Positions 9,860 to 21,089 of a DNA stretch of 64,000 nucleotides are shown here, piece by piece. The stretch is taken from contig JASJOG010000613.1 in the NCBI GenBank assembly GCA_030142905.1, positions 24,767 through 88,766 on the forward strand. The letters are read 5' to 3'. The notes below the pieces were generated by a model. That model did not search any database. It was not told the DNA's origin and worked only from the letters and a program-made list of their open reading frames with translations. This DNA is from Heliopora coerulea (taxonomy: Eukaryota; Cnidaria; Anthozoa; Scleralcyonacea; Helioporidae). Numbering within the stretch: position 1 is the stretch's first letter; each line of letters opens with the position of its first letter. The position numbers were made by a program, and so were the translations under genes.

Positions 9860-9949
9860 TGTATTCGCTCTACTTTGGTATTGAGCACTCTCTTCGTACG
9901 ATCTTTAATAAAATCTCACTTATCTATCTATATATATATATATATATAA

Positions 9950-10322
9950 ACATGTAAGTAAATTTCATCTTACTAAGCGTAGATGTTTGTAAGCTTGGAT
10001 ATATGTATGATGAAAAGTTTGTTCTCAAGCTTTTATCTCAGAAAACTTCTGAGCTCCCCAACGGGAATCGAACCCGTGTCTCCCGATTGCCGGTACGGTT
10101 GTTTTGCCACTACACTATAGGGTCTCAGACGGCAAGCATGATGTTAATTAGAGACCTGGTTCGAAGTATTGATATGCCTCTTTCGTACTTGAAAGCTGAA
10201 CATACCTGTAAATGTGATATTGTATGTAAGTAAATTTCATCTTACTAAGCGTAGATGTTTGTAAGCTTGGATATATGTATGATGAAAAGTTTGTTCTCAA
10301 GCTTTTATCTCAGAAAACTTCT
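9950..10322 (-). repeat. S1 tRNA-derived SINE-like repeat, antisense unit and a partial unit
   Basis: One full unit of about 272 bp plus a partial one lie in antisense. The unit has a tRNA-like core (10053-10124) followed by a tail with CTCAGAA-TTTTCTGAG-type sequence. The array reverses direction at about 10322, where sense units begin. Confidence 0.85.
10053..10124 (-). tRNA. tRNA-like core of S1 (Asp-like, degenerate)
   Basis: The B box is exact (GGTTCGATTCC) and the A box is close (TAGTGTAGTGGC). The T stem pairs perfectly (ACGGG/CCCGT). Acceptor and anticodon stems are broken, the anticodon loop would read GGC with C at position 33, and only the A/B box layout is well kept. The layout resembles tRNA-Asp. 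It should be treated as a Pol III promoter of a SINE, not a functional tRNA. Confidence 0.6.
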
Positions 10323-10594
10323 ACGCTTAGTAAGATGAAATTTACTTACATACAATATCACATTTACAGGTATGTTCAGCTTTCAAGTACGAAAGAGGCA
10401 TATCAATACTTCGAACCAGGTCTCTAATTAACATCATGCTTGCCGTCTGAGACCCTATAGTGTAGTGGCAAAACAACCGTACCGGCAATCGGGAGACACG
10501 GGTTCGATTCCCGTTAGGGAGCTCAGAAGTTTTCTGAGATAAAAGCTTGAGAACAAACTTTTCATCATACATATATCCAAGCTTACAAACATCT
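10323..10594 (+). repeat. S1 SINE-like repeat, sense unit 1
   Basis: This full unit begins at the inversion point with TACGCTTAGTAAGATG and has its tRNA-like core at 10451-10521. It differs from the next unit by one visible base in the 3' part of the core (TAGGGAG against TGGGGAG). Confidence 0.85.
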
Positions 10595-10843
10595 ACGCTT
10601 AGTAAGATGAAATTTACTTACATACAATATCACATTTACAGGTATGTTCAGCTTTCAAGTACGAAAGAGGCATATCAATACTTCGAACCAGGTCTCTAAT
10701 TAACATCATGCTTGCCGTCTGAGACCCTATAGTGTAGTGGCAAAACAACCGTACCGGCAATCGGGAGACACGGGTTCGATTCCCGTTGGGGAGCTCAGAA
10801 GTTTTCTGAGATAAAAGCTTGAGAACAAACTTTTCATCATATA
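10595..10843 (+). repeat. S1 SINE-like repeat, sense unit 2
   Basis: This is a head-to-tail copy of the previous unit, with its tRNA-like core at 10723-10793 and an exact B box. Its 3' end passes into ATATA-rich microsatellite at 10840-10880. Confidence 0.85.
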
Positions 10844-11298
10844 TAAACATATATACATATAAATGTATATGTATACATATACAGGAGGATTTCCCCCAGA
10901 ATTTAAAAAGAGCACCCTACCTGAGATAGACAAAAGGGCATTTTCCCCAAGTCAAGGGCACTTCCTTGAAGTCCAAGAATCCTATTTGACTATATTCTCT
11001 GTCTGCAAAAGTACTAATTGAGGATTGTTGACAAGCCATCAGTAAGACACAGCAGCTTGCTAGTAGTTCACCATGATTAACCCATTCAGAGGCAAGGGGA
11101 TGCTTTAGTAATTTACTTTGGCTAATGCCATAATGATTTTACTTGTTGAAGGGATGAGCCCCTCCTTTTTCGTAAAAAAAAAAGTTGATTCTGAAATAGA
11201 ACTGAAACACTGCACACCCTCTTATGGATAAGCATTAAGTAGTTGTGAGAATGTCTTGAGCACTTAAGTTGGATAAAAACTTGCCTCCCATCCTGGTG
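10844..11298. other. Intron sequence with one copy of a dispersed repeat
   Basis: After an ATATAC-rich patch, 11070-11170 carries a repeat (GGCAAGGGGATGCTTTAGTA ... GATGAGCCCCTCC) that recurs at 13345-13450. No gene is seen. Confidence 0.55.
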
Positions 11299-11369
11299 GA
11301 CTAGATAGCTCAACAGGTGGAGCAGCAGACTGATATCCAGAAGGTGTGAGTTCAAATCCCACTTCAGTC
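11299..11369 (+). tRNA. tRNA-like sequence (Ile-GAT-like), probably decayed or SINE-derived
   Basis: The segment folds as a near tRNA: acceptor 6 of 7 pairs (GACTAGA with TTCAGTC), a perfect D stem (GCTC/GAGC) and a T arm GTGAG/CCCAC around TTCAAAT with one mismatch. The loop CTGATAT would place GAT as anticodon. The anticodon stem is poorly paired, so function is doubtful. The A box (TAGCTCAACAGG) and B box (AGTTCAAATCC) are recognisable. Confidence 0.5.
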
Positions 11370-12654
11370 AACATTTTTCAGTTAAGTTCATGCCTGCATA
11401 GCAGAAACTAAAAATGGTGTTATTTAGTATGAGAAGTATTGAATATTCAGTATTAAAGACAATTTTTCATATTGAAAATATCAGTATAGCAACATTACCT
11501 AAATTGTTTATAATACTGAGTACTAAAACAGCATAAACAAACATATGCACACATTATATGTACATTATATATACATCAGGCCTTTTGATTGCAGTTGTCA
11601 ATTATCAAGCATTGATGTCTTCTGGTGAAGATGAGATGTTATTTAAGCTAAGCGCAGATGGCAAATGCAGTTAGCATGTTGCTTCTCATCACTGAGGCTT
11701 CAACTTAAGCCTGGTCAGCTGTGGCTAGAAGTTGGATGCCTGACCTTTTAATGGTAACCACATGTTGACTCTCTAACTTGGGTGTCATGTCAGTAGAGTT
11801 GCAGTTGGTCTCTGCTGTGCTTTGAGGGTTTTCCTCCAGGTACTCTGGTTTTGCCCCCTCAATCAAAGCAACCCTTACATCATAGCTGTGGTCCATGAAC
11901 AAGTATGGATTGAATGGTGGCTGCCAGTGATGCCTTTGATATGCCTTCATCTGACCATGTTGATCTGCATCCTTCATAAATCAGCCCAGTGGCTACAGGA
12001 TGATTAGCTCCCCCCCTTTCATCTCATCTCTTCATCTCTTATTGAAGAAATAAATCTTAACTTTAACAGTGTTCTCAGTAATTTGGTATGGAATTATGTC
12101 TTCCCAATGCATATGACTTCAGGGCATCAGATTAGATGCAAGCATGAAAAGGCAATAAAATTTTTTCTTTTTATCCATCCTGGAAGACACAAACACGTAT
12201 TAACCACATTTACAAGGAAAGATAATGTCATAATTGAGATTGCTGTTGAAGGATATGTTGATTGCAATGACAATAATCATTGTTTTGTACAGCCAACATT
12301 GAATTGTGTTCACAAGAAGAATAAGTTCAACCCTGTTGTCGAGAATTGTAGACATGATTTTTGAAACTTTTCCTTGGCATGTTTGTTAAAATAATCTTGT
12401 GATAATACCTGGAACTGAATGTTGTTCATGTTTGATAGTAAAAGTACTGATTGTGGTGTGGAATGATGTAAAGATCCAAGACCATATTAGTTGTGGAAAA
12501 AAGCCAAATTCAGACCAGACTCTTTCAATATTTCATTACATGGTGCAACAACAACAGAACTAAAGATTATAAATTTATTTGGATAGAAATACACAGTAGC
12601 CTAAATTTTGAACTTTCATTTGGTGAAAAGCTTTAAGTGAGTAACTGGCAGAGT
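11370..12654. other. Intron sequence, nothing assigned
   Basis: Open stretches at 11705-11977 (-) and 12083-12364 (+) show no domain I recognise. A segment at 11580-12010 has a mildly GC-richer, repeat-like look, but I found no second copy. Confidence 0.45.
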
Positions 12655-13085
12655 AAGACTGTTAGCTAAAATGAGGAATTGCCTAGATCTAACATTGGCA
12701 AAAGCTATATACCAGTCCATGATTCTCCCAATTCTCACCTGTTATGGTATATTACGGATGATATTAACCTCAATGCCCCTAAACAGACTTTTTGCATTTT
12801 GTGATCATGCTGCAAAAGTTGTGTCTGGATGCTAATGCCTGTGTTGAGCTCCCTTCAGTTATTAATTATAATAGAAAGTGGGCTTGTAAATTAGTGTGTA
12901 AATGCATTGATAGGGACACATACCCAATTCTTAAGGATTACTTCACCACCCTAGTGCATGGGGAAAGGATGAGAAATAATTATCATGTTTTAAGACTCCC
13001 AAATATTAAAACTGAATTTAGTAACTACCAATCGTATTACATAGAAGTGAAAAGTATGAGGTTTTTGAAAAACTTTTAGGTGAAT
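12655..13085 (+). pseudogene. LINE reverse transcriptase C-terminal fragment
   Basis: Two frames together read as the thumb and tail of a non-LTR retrotransposon RT of the jockey/CR1 type. The first (about 12658-12820) gives KMRNCLDLTLAKAIYQSMIL then PILT, Y-G and DHAAKVVS. The second (12792-13079) gives ACKLVCKCIDRDTYPILKDY, then RMRNNYHVLRLPNIKTEFSN. The RNN-x-x-x-x-RLP-x-x-x-TE end is typical of these proteins. A frameshift separates the two parts and nothing upstream was found, so the copy is 5'-truncated. Confidence 0.7.
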
Positions 13086-16000
13086 ATTTCTATTAGTTCT
13101 TAATTTCATTTCACATTTCATTCTGTATTTAAAATTAATTTTTCTGATCTTATTTTGTTAATATTTAACGGATATATATCTATTATTTTAGGTATGATTA
13201 AGTTTTATTTAAACAGGACATGTTGATAACAGCTATAATCACTGCTGAAGTGTTTATCCTGTATAATAGTTCATACAGTAAATAAATAATAAATAGATGT
13301 TTACAGGAGAAAATTAAGAAGACTTTAGGTTGCAAAAAACCATGAGTTAAAGCTATAGCCCACTAAGTGGCAAGGGTGCACTTAAGCATTTTACTCTGGC
13401 TAACACTACAAGACATTACTGGTAGTAGGGATGAGCCCTGCTCCTTAATGAGTTGAAGGTCAACAAGTAAATATTTTTCTTTCCTGACCAAAAATTTAAA
13501 AATGTTAACTGGAGTATTCTAGGTATTTATGTGACCACATGTGGGACCATTTTGTGCCAAATGTTATTGAGTTATGAAGTTATCTGGAAACATATTTCCA
13601 AAAACCAGAACTGCAAGCAGTGTTCTAAGACAAACATAGACACATATTTCACATAAGTACATGGTTACATAATCGTTATTCTACTCTCTTGTTGACAACT
13701 GCTCCCTGGAATTTTAATTTCTAAAGCGTATTGATATATTTCATAATTTCCTTAGCCAACAATATAAGAACACAAGTTCAGCTCTGAAGTTGAAGCAAAT
13801 TATACACTGTCCTTTCTACCTGTTGATGGTAAAATTAAATGCTGCATCAACCTTAGATTACATTTGTCCTTTAGAAACTTAGCTTCCCAGTATTATTTAC
13901 TAATCTTCATAGTTTTATTCCTGTAACACATAATTATTTTAAAATTTAGAAGCATCTTTGTGTCAGCCATCTGACATTGTTGGGACAAATGTGCCCAATT
14001 ATTTCTGGTCAAATCTGTAAACCCATCCACGAAGCCACATTTGTTATTTTTTGAAGAAAGAACGAACTGTTTACTTCTGCATTTCATTAAATAGTCTTTA
14101 TAGTCTCCAAATTTGTCCTCAAGTTCATAAACTGTTTTACCTTTTCACTATCAAAGGCCACATTGTCTTCCATCTGACAAAACATCTTTCACAGTCTTGT
14201 TTTTCCTTTCAAAGACCGAGTCCCTGTAAGTATGCCATCTCCTTTACTCATACAGGATGTTAATACTGTAATGTAGTGCATGTGGGCTAAACAGCTCAGC
14301 ATTTGGACACAAGAGCTTCAGATCGCTATAAGATCTTGTCTTTGAGTGGAAAAAAGTTTAGCCCTTCTTCAACTTCCTTTTTTATGTCTTTGGCCATTCT
14401 GCATGTTTAAAACGTTTTCCCTTCATGCTCCTTTACTCCTTAACTTCTTGTCAAAGAACTTTCAGACGATTGAAAACTTAACCATCCTTAACTATATGAG
14501 AAGAAGGGTTCTGTTTCTCTGTCACTGTTTTAACCTCAATGTTGCGTTTTATTTTGATTTTCTACGTCATTGCTTTTACAAAGTGTCGCTACTTGCGTTC
14601 GTCTGTCCATTTTATAACATGTCTTATTTTTACTGCTTGTAATGTTATCCATTTTCATTACTTATACTATGAATTCATTTAACATTAGACTTATATCATG
14701 CTACTGATGTTGGGTTGCATAGAGAAACGTTGTTGTATTTCTCGATAAATTATTTTCAAAACCAGCGTTCAAACTATATTTTGCATTCTTTATTGTACAC
14801 TCATATTCATACTTCATCTAAAATTAAGATAATTTTTTGTTTGTATGGTCAGATATGACTAACGTTAACCCATAACCTATTGGTCATTTAGATAGATGGA
14901 TGGATAGATAGTTTATTAAAATAATTACATCGCAGCCCTGTAGCTGAATTGCGTAATTAATTCACATTAGGAAAAAATATAAGACAATAGAATAAGTATA
15001 AATAAAGCTACATATACAAATGTTGTGACATATAGAATCTCTAAAGTTTATTGTTGACCAAGCTGCACATCGATGGAATAAAAGTATTTTGGTAACGCTT
15101 GGTATTAGTTCGAGGTATTATTTGTGATTGTTGGTGCGTAAAAAGTTATTTAAAGCAATGATAATAAGCCAGTAAATGTACACGTAAATGTCAAAAGTGA
15201 ACTGGTTCGTAGGCAGTTCTGATTTGATTCTGCACTAAAACATTATTTGCTCGTTCTCTCGTATGAGAACTTTTTTTACGTATACGTATACATACGCACG
15301 GTATATATAAGTATTATGGAGTCTCTTATTTTTTCAGTGGAAGAGTATTGCAGCGGCTAAATAATTTTCGTTCTTGCTCTTGGAACTGGATTTCCTTGTC
15401 GGCCTTCGACATGTCACCTTTTCTGTACATGCATCGTACACACGCTGTTACTGGACGTCCCTCATTTTCTCTAAGTGTACCGAGATACAGCTGTCACTTG
15501 CATTTTATAAAAGGGTACTAAGGCATGGAATGCACCACGTGAGTTGGGAAAAAACCCTTTGTCAAACAAATAGCAAATTGCTGTCGTGTCTCTGTACTGT
15601 TATAATCATAGTCATGGCGCTTTCTTAACCCAAAATCTAAAAACAGTCAGGTGCGGTCAAACAGTCAGCTGAGACACTCAAGCAATTTTCTATTTATATA
15701 CTATACATATACGTACATATATATTTAGACATTGACATAGACGTGGATACGGACATAGTCAGACATGTAGGTATACATAGACATAGACATAGACATAGAC
15801 GGAGAAATAGACATATGCATATGCATTTGCTTGTTCATATGGATAGTGCTCTCACAAGTGTGAAGCAATAGCTATTTTGTTGTGCTGCTCTGATCAATTT
15901 CAAAGTTATTTACTTATTTGATCAGTTGAAAATAAAACTTAAGTGCTGAAATGGCGTTATTCCTCCACAATTATTACTTCCTGGCCTGAGAATTTCATAC

Positions 16001-16185
16001 TACGTTTATAAAACTCATTCGTAAAACAGACGTCTTAAAATTGATGTTTTCTAAGCCGTATCGTAGGAAACCATAACCGTGTTGATAAAGTATGCTTACT
16101 TTTCGCTTCATTGTTTCGGCTTAGAGAACAATTTTCAAACTTTCTTCGCTAATTAGCGTATTCAGAGGTTCGTTTTAATGGGCTA
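13086..16185. other. Long intron stretch without recognised gene
   Basis: A second copy of the 11070-11170 repeat lies at 13345-13450. There is a TAGA/TGGA microsatellite at about 14892-14912 and a GACATA hexamer array near 15735-15800. Short open frames (14051-14642, 15374-15628) lack recognisable motifs. Confidence 0.5.
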
Positions 16186-16322
16186 TTCGTCCTAGGATGA
16201 GGCTACCTCCGTAGAATGAAGCGTTCCCGTCAAATGAACAGTCTTCGTAGAATGACCCATATCAATAGAATGAACTGTGGCCTTAGAATGAACCATCCTC
16301 TTAGGATGAACCACACCAAACA
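16186..16322. repeat. Minisatellite, about 18-19-bp period, 7 imperfect units
   Basis: Units centred on TAGAATGA or TAGGATGA repeat about every 18-19 bp (CGTAGAATGAAG, GTAGAATGACCC, ATAGAATGAACT, TTAGAATGAACC, TTAGGATGAACC). Period and core are clear; the variable part drifts between units. Confidence 0.8.
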
Positions 16323-17117
16323 GTTGGTAGAATGTATCTAGCAATCAGAAAGTCTGGAGTTATTACTTTAAATCTGTATCCGAGGTGAAAAGAAGTCTAT
16401 TGTTTCTCGCCCATCTTCCCCAACAATAGTCTTCTTGTTATGAAACATACATTCCATCAGCTAACTTGGTGGTCTGCAATTTATTATGAATTAAATGGAA
16501 TTTATAAAACGTCAACCCAATCTATTGTGAAAATGGCTGCTATGAATAGGTACACGATCGTATCAGAAAAGTTGTAATGTTTGTTTGAGTTTTGTCTAGT
16601 TTTAGACATGTGAAGTTGTTATCTTATTTTTGTAACCAGTTCCATAATTAGTCCTCTCGAAAATGTCAGTTACCGATCTAGCTTAAAAGGTTTCCGTCTA
16701 TGTTATCGAATGTAAGGTCAAGGTACAAGTTGGTATTGTTAAATTCTTGCTCTGGTTTGTGTTAGTCACGCCTATATTGACTGAATACCTCACTGAATTC
16801 CAGATATGATGTAATCCGATTCAGATTAGATTTGAACTCGAAATATAATGTGAAAATGTGAAATAACATAACTGAGATAAGAATTGGTATATTCTGATTT
16901 TACCATTATAATTTTACAAAGAACTATATTAATTTAGTACTAGAAAATCTTTTTCAAACATCCTTGTTGATTACGTTACATTCCAAACAACGCCTTCGCC
17001 CGGCAGAGCGAGAGACTTGGTCAGAATCTATATGATTGGTATACGTCTGATGTCGCTCACTGTCAACCAAAACTGCCCACCAAAAGCATAAAAAGAGATG
17101 CACCATTCACAACAAAG
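16323..17117. other. Intron sequence, nothing assigned
   Basis: No gene, inverted repeat or second copy was found in this stretch. Confidence 0.5.
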
Positions 17118-17205
17118 AGAGAGCAGAAAGGAGGAGCCCACAGAGAGAGCGGAAAGAAGAAGCCCACTGAGATAGCAGAGAAGAGGAGTCCACAGAGCAG
17201 AGCAG
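17118..17205. repeat. Purine-rich minisatellite, about 27-bp period, 3 units
   Basis: Three units of the form GAGAGAGCAGAAAGGAGGAG then CCCACAGA lie head to tail with a few changes. AATAAAG at 17338 and the sequence up to 17428 form the left flank of the large tandem array. An LTR-like origin is possible but unproven. Confidence 0.7.
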
Positions 17206-18029
17206 ACAACAATAGAGCAGATAAAGCAGAACTGAGAAGTCAGTGGAAGAGAATTCACATTTGGAATAACTACTAGCGAACTCAACAGTAATTGAACATT
17301 TCCGAACTATTAGTTGTTATATTTTGTTTTGTGATCCAATAAAGATCCCACTACCTCGCCTAAAGCATGACGCTACCGAGCTAAACACCTCTCATTTAAC
17401 ATTCCAATTATGCGCTCTAGTTCTAAAATTGTGGTAAAACAATGCTCCACCAGAAAGATGTGAAAGGCATCTTTGGGCTTCAGAGTGCTTAGATATCTTG
17501 TTGGAAAGTGTGGTTTTCGTCATTGCCAGTTGCTTTATTCTACGAATGCGGTATACGGCACGGTGAGAATTATTAATTCTACGAAGGCGATTCGTTGAAC
17601 GGTTAAACTGTGAATTTGAACTTCGACTTAGTGACGGCAGCAACGGCTTTGTATAAATACGAAGCATCAGTTGTTAAAATACATGTAAAAAGTCCCATGA
17701 ATTGGGATCATCACAAGAGTGATGTCTACGTGATTTGGCATGTTAACGACACCGTGACAAAATTAAGTTCCTATTTAAAAAAATTTTCTGATCTTTTACC
17801 ATTCTGGATTTTAGTATTCCTCAACACGAGACGGTGTAACAGAAGTCCCAATTTGAAAGGTAAGGTTAATATTGTTTGTGAAATAAAAACAACTGTGTAT
17901 ATGCATAATTGTAATTGATGGGAAGTTTTACAGAGTTTAGTGCATGTGCCATTGTAATTGTAACGTAATTATACTTAACTAGTTGTGGTATAGGATTCTT
18001 GAATTTAACCTAAACTTTCAGGAAGTCAA

Positions 18030-18115
18030 ATAGATGTATATGCATATACATATGTATATGTATGGGTATAAGTATAAGTATAGGTATAGGGATACGTATA
18101 GGTATATGTACAGGT
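18030..18115 (+). repeat. GTATA/GTATAG microsatellite (unit 1)
   Basis: This is a run of TATGTA, GTATAA and GTATAG hexamers. It recurs at the same place in every unit (about 22399, 26767, 31132 and 36893). The copy 5 version has slightly different hexamers. Confidence 0.9.
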
Positions 18116-18213
18116 AAAATTTTAAAAAGCCCGCTCGACATAAAGTTAATATTCTTGTATATCCTCAAAAAACTTGATTGAAAAAAACAACAATAAAAAA
18201 AAGGAAACAAAAC

Positions 18214-19571
18214 ATGCTACGTTTCGGGGAGCAGCCCGTTCGTCTGGAACTGAAAATGTCAAAAGATAGAGTGGAGATTCCAATGGAGTATAGTTTGAAT
18301 TTAGCGAAGTTTATATTGGAGAGCAATAATTTTGAATTTAATGTAAGGGTTTATCGGCAAAAGTTAGGAACGGCGATAGGGATAAAGTTTGCTGCGCTCT
18401 TTGCGAATATTTTCATGGGCAGTTTTGAAAGATCTTTTCTCGAGAGCCGTAGCAATAATTCGTGGGTTTGGTAGTGGTTCTTGGATGATGTTTTTATGAT
18501 ATTGCTTCATGGAAGAGAAAAATTAGATGAGTTTTTGGGGGCGTTGAATTGATGCCATGAATCAGTGAAGTTTGCGAGAGAGGTTGTTTTCGAGAAAATG
18601 TAATTTTAAATGTTACTATTAGTGTCAGTGGCGGAAAGTTTAGTAGCGATGTTTATGAGAAACCGAAGGCTACACATCAGTGCTTAAATTTTAAATCTTG
18701 TCATCCACCACATGTTAAGAAAGCGATCCCATAATGTTAGGCGTTGAGATTAAAGGGAATTTAAGACTGGGAAGATGTTTAGAAGTTTAGGGTAGAAGAA
18801 TTAAAAGGGTTTTTGATGAAAAGGGAGTATAAGAGGAGTTTTGTGGACAAGCAGACTGGTCGGGTAAATTGTCGTGATTGAGAGGGTTTACGTAAGGGTA
18901 TAGAAAAGAGAAATTTGTATAGGTGTGATAGATTGGTTTTGGTTTTGGACTTTCACCCTGCACGTCTGGCCGTGCAGGGAATCGTTCGGGAATTAAAGGC
19001 TTTGGTTGAGTTGGTACCTGCGTATAGAAAGCTTCTTCCTGTAGTTACAAGGTTAAGGTTTGAACTAACAAAGAGTCTAAAAGATGTTTTGGTGAGGGCA
19101 AAATTAGAACCATTAGAAGAGCGAGTCAGAGGAATGTTTTGGTGTAGAAAGGCCAAATGTAAGGTTTGTGAATTTGTTGAAGCGGGACCTCTTTTTATGG
19201 ATAAAGTATAGAAACGGTACTTCCATGTCAATCATTGTTTTTATTGTGATTCTCAAGGAGTTAAATGTTTGATAACATGCGAAACATGTGGGAAACAATG
19301 TGTCGGGAACAGGATAACAGTATCGAGTTTAAGGTTTAATAACCATAAGAGTTCCCTGAGACAATATGAGAGAGGTCAGAGAGGAATATCTGGTGAACAT
19401 CTGTATGCCGATGTTTACGGAGATGGGCATATTTGTGTTAGGGATGTGTCGGTTCAAATCATCGATGTTACTGACGTGAGAGATCCGGCACTAAGGGAAG
19501 GCTTTTGGATTGAGAAATTGAAATGTTATGCTCCCATGGGATTGAATTTAATGACAGTTTTAAAGTTATGA
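18214..19571 (+). pseudogene. PLE-D: RT C-terminal half, linker and GIY-YIG endonuclease, unit 1
   Basis: This decayed Penelope-like element has in order: an RT segment with QKLGTAIGIKFAALFANIFM, an in-frame TAG at 18472, then WFLDDVFM, which holds the catalytic FxDD of the RT; several stops through 18550-18900; the linker ORF 18915-19211 with VLDFHPARL and a CRKAKCKVC knuckle; a stop; and the endonuclease ORF 19269-19571. The endonuclease keeps FNNHKSSL, GEHLYADVYGDG, REGFWIEKL and a final GLN, but the YIG tyrosine is C (QCVGN), so it should be inactive. The 3' UTR at 19631-19658 has CTGACGA...GAAACGTAG, hammerhead-like with an extra base before stem II. The element ends beside a TATATATA tract at 19689. 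Confidence 0.88.
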
Positions 19572-19779
19572 TAAATTATTGTAGAACTGTGTGAGGTATT
19601 TTAGGACTGTATGATTTTACAATTTCGTTGCTGACGAAGGGGCTGGTCACCGAAACGTAGTTTTTGTTCTCTAATCAAGGTTTTTGAATATATATATATG
19701 TATAGGTATGTTCGATAGTAGACTATGGCATTTACACTGGACCGATAACTGTTAAGTGGATAATTTTGAAAGAGGAAAA

Positions 19780-20480
19780 TAGTAATAGGCATTACCACCA
19801 TTGTGTATATGCTGAACTCGTGGCCATACTCTTGGCAACGGCGTCGGTAGCTCAGTTGGCAGAACTTCGGTTCGGTTCGTAGGCTTGTGACCCAATGTTG
19901 CATTTTTCGGAAGAGGTCGCGGTTGAGTCTTAAAAAAAATGTCCAGAAACTCGAGATATTCCTCGTTCAAAATTGTCAACTTATAACAGTTAGCGGTCTA
20001 GTGTAAATACCATAATGTTCTATCAAGTATACCCTTCACTTAATCGCCATTACCATCAATTATATACGGTATACTGAACTTGTGGCGATGCTCTTGGCAA
20101 CGGCGTCGGTAGCTGAGTTGGCAGAACTTCGGTTCGGTTCGTAGGCTGGTGACCCAATGTTGCATTTTTCGCAAGAGGTCGCGGTTGAGTCTTAAAAAAA
20201 ATGTCCAGAAACTCGAGATATTCCTCGTTCAAAATTGTCAACTTATTACAGTTAGCGGTCTAGTGTAAATACCATAATGTTCTATCGAGTATGCCCTTCA
20301 CTTAATCGCCATTACCACCATTATATACTGTATACTGAACTTGTGGCCATGCTCTTGGCAAGGGCCTCCGTAACTCAGTTGGCAGAGCATCGCACTAGAT
20401 TCGCAAAGTGGCGTGTTGGGTTCCCAGGCGAATGGCCCAATGCAGCATTTTACGGAACAGGTCCCGGTTGGGTCTTAAAA
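19780..20480 (+). repeat. Cluster of three tRNA-like SINE repeats (S2), unit 1
   Basis: Two units repeat with a 262-bp period and a third, diverged one follows. A boxes are at 19848 (TAGCTCAGTTGG), 20110 (TAGCTGAGTTGG) and 20371 (TAACTCAGTTGG). The third retains more of a tRNA-like body (GCAGAGCATCGCACTAGA, then GTTGGGTTCCC as a B-box relative). Tails contain GGTCTAGTGTAAATACCATA. Open frames read across these repeats are artefacts of the repeat, not genes. Confidence 0.8.
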
Positions 20481-20601
20481 AGATATGCAGACACTCTACA
20501 TGTATATATAAATACATGTATATGTATGTGTAGGTATAGATATATGTATGCGTATATATGTATATTAATCAAGAACGTACTTTATTTTCTACGTTTTCGA
20601 A

Positions 20602-20838
20602 TCATGCCCTCTTAACAAGGAGCACGAGTATAGAAGATTCTAAAACCTTATAAGCAGTCCGTTCCCATGTACACTGGTGGATGAGCAGTGCATAGCAAAA
20701 TCCTCCTCTTGTAATTGGTTCATTTACGTCAGTTTTGTGTATAATTTCTACAAGCACATGATCAATACTGATATGTCCTAAATAAAAAAAAAATGTCTGT
20801 ATGGTTGCTGACCCGGTAAATCCCTCTGTTCTGAACAT
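20602..20838 (-). pseudogene. Antisense PLE GIY-YIG C-terminal fragment (PLE-F), unit 1
   Basis: The middle of this antisense ORF reads HISIDHVLVEIIHKTDVNEP then ITRGGFCY, matching the last third of PLE endonucleases (V-x-I-I-x-K-T-D-V and REGFW). The catalytic E is lost (RGGF). The first residues and the C-terminus do not match. This is a short 5'-truncated, antisense piece. Confidence 0.7.
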
Positions 20839-21089
20839 ACCTGGTAACTGTACTGTTGGTGTAATTAAAAATTTTTGTGAAAGAAACTAGGGAATAGTAC
20901 ATGGATAGGCAGTTCGATTGAGAAGAATTTGCAATTCAGATGAAATGTGTCAATAAAGACAGTGCGGTTTCGGGAGATTTTATGAAGTGGGATTTTCAAC
21001 GTAAATTTGGTGAATCGCAATTTCCAAGGGCTAGAATAAAAAGTAGAGATTCTTGTTTTTCAGAAAACGAGAAAGAAATCTAAGAGAGA

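Noticed and set aside
10003..10850. 76-78 aa ORFs repeated three times at the S1 units
   Set aside because: They read straight through a tRNA-like core and repeat tail, so they are artefacts of the SINE-like repeat.
14280..14345. Possible tRNA-like sequence with ACAGCTCAGCATTTGG
   Set aside because: No B box or pairing stems at the right spacing were found.
17392..18474. ORFs of 90-100 aa in the spacer of the tandem unit (17392-17667 and 17610-17918)
   Set aside because: They lack domain motifs, cross unit borders or overlap in opposite directions; repetition alone explains their recurrence.
19601..20615. Repeated ORFs of 61-112 aa over the S2 cluster
   Set aside because: Each overlaps tRNA-like A boxes and microsatellite and has no protein-like conservation pattern.
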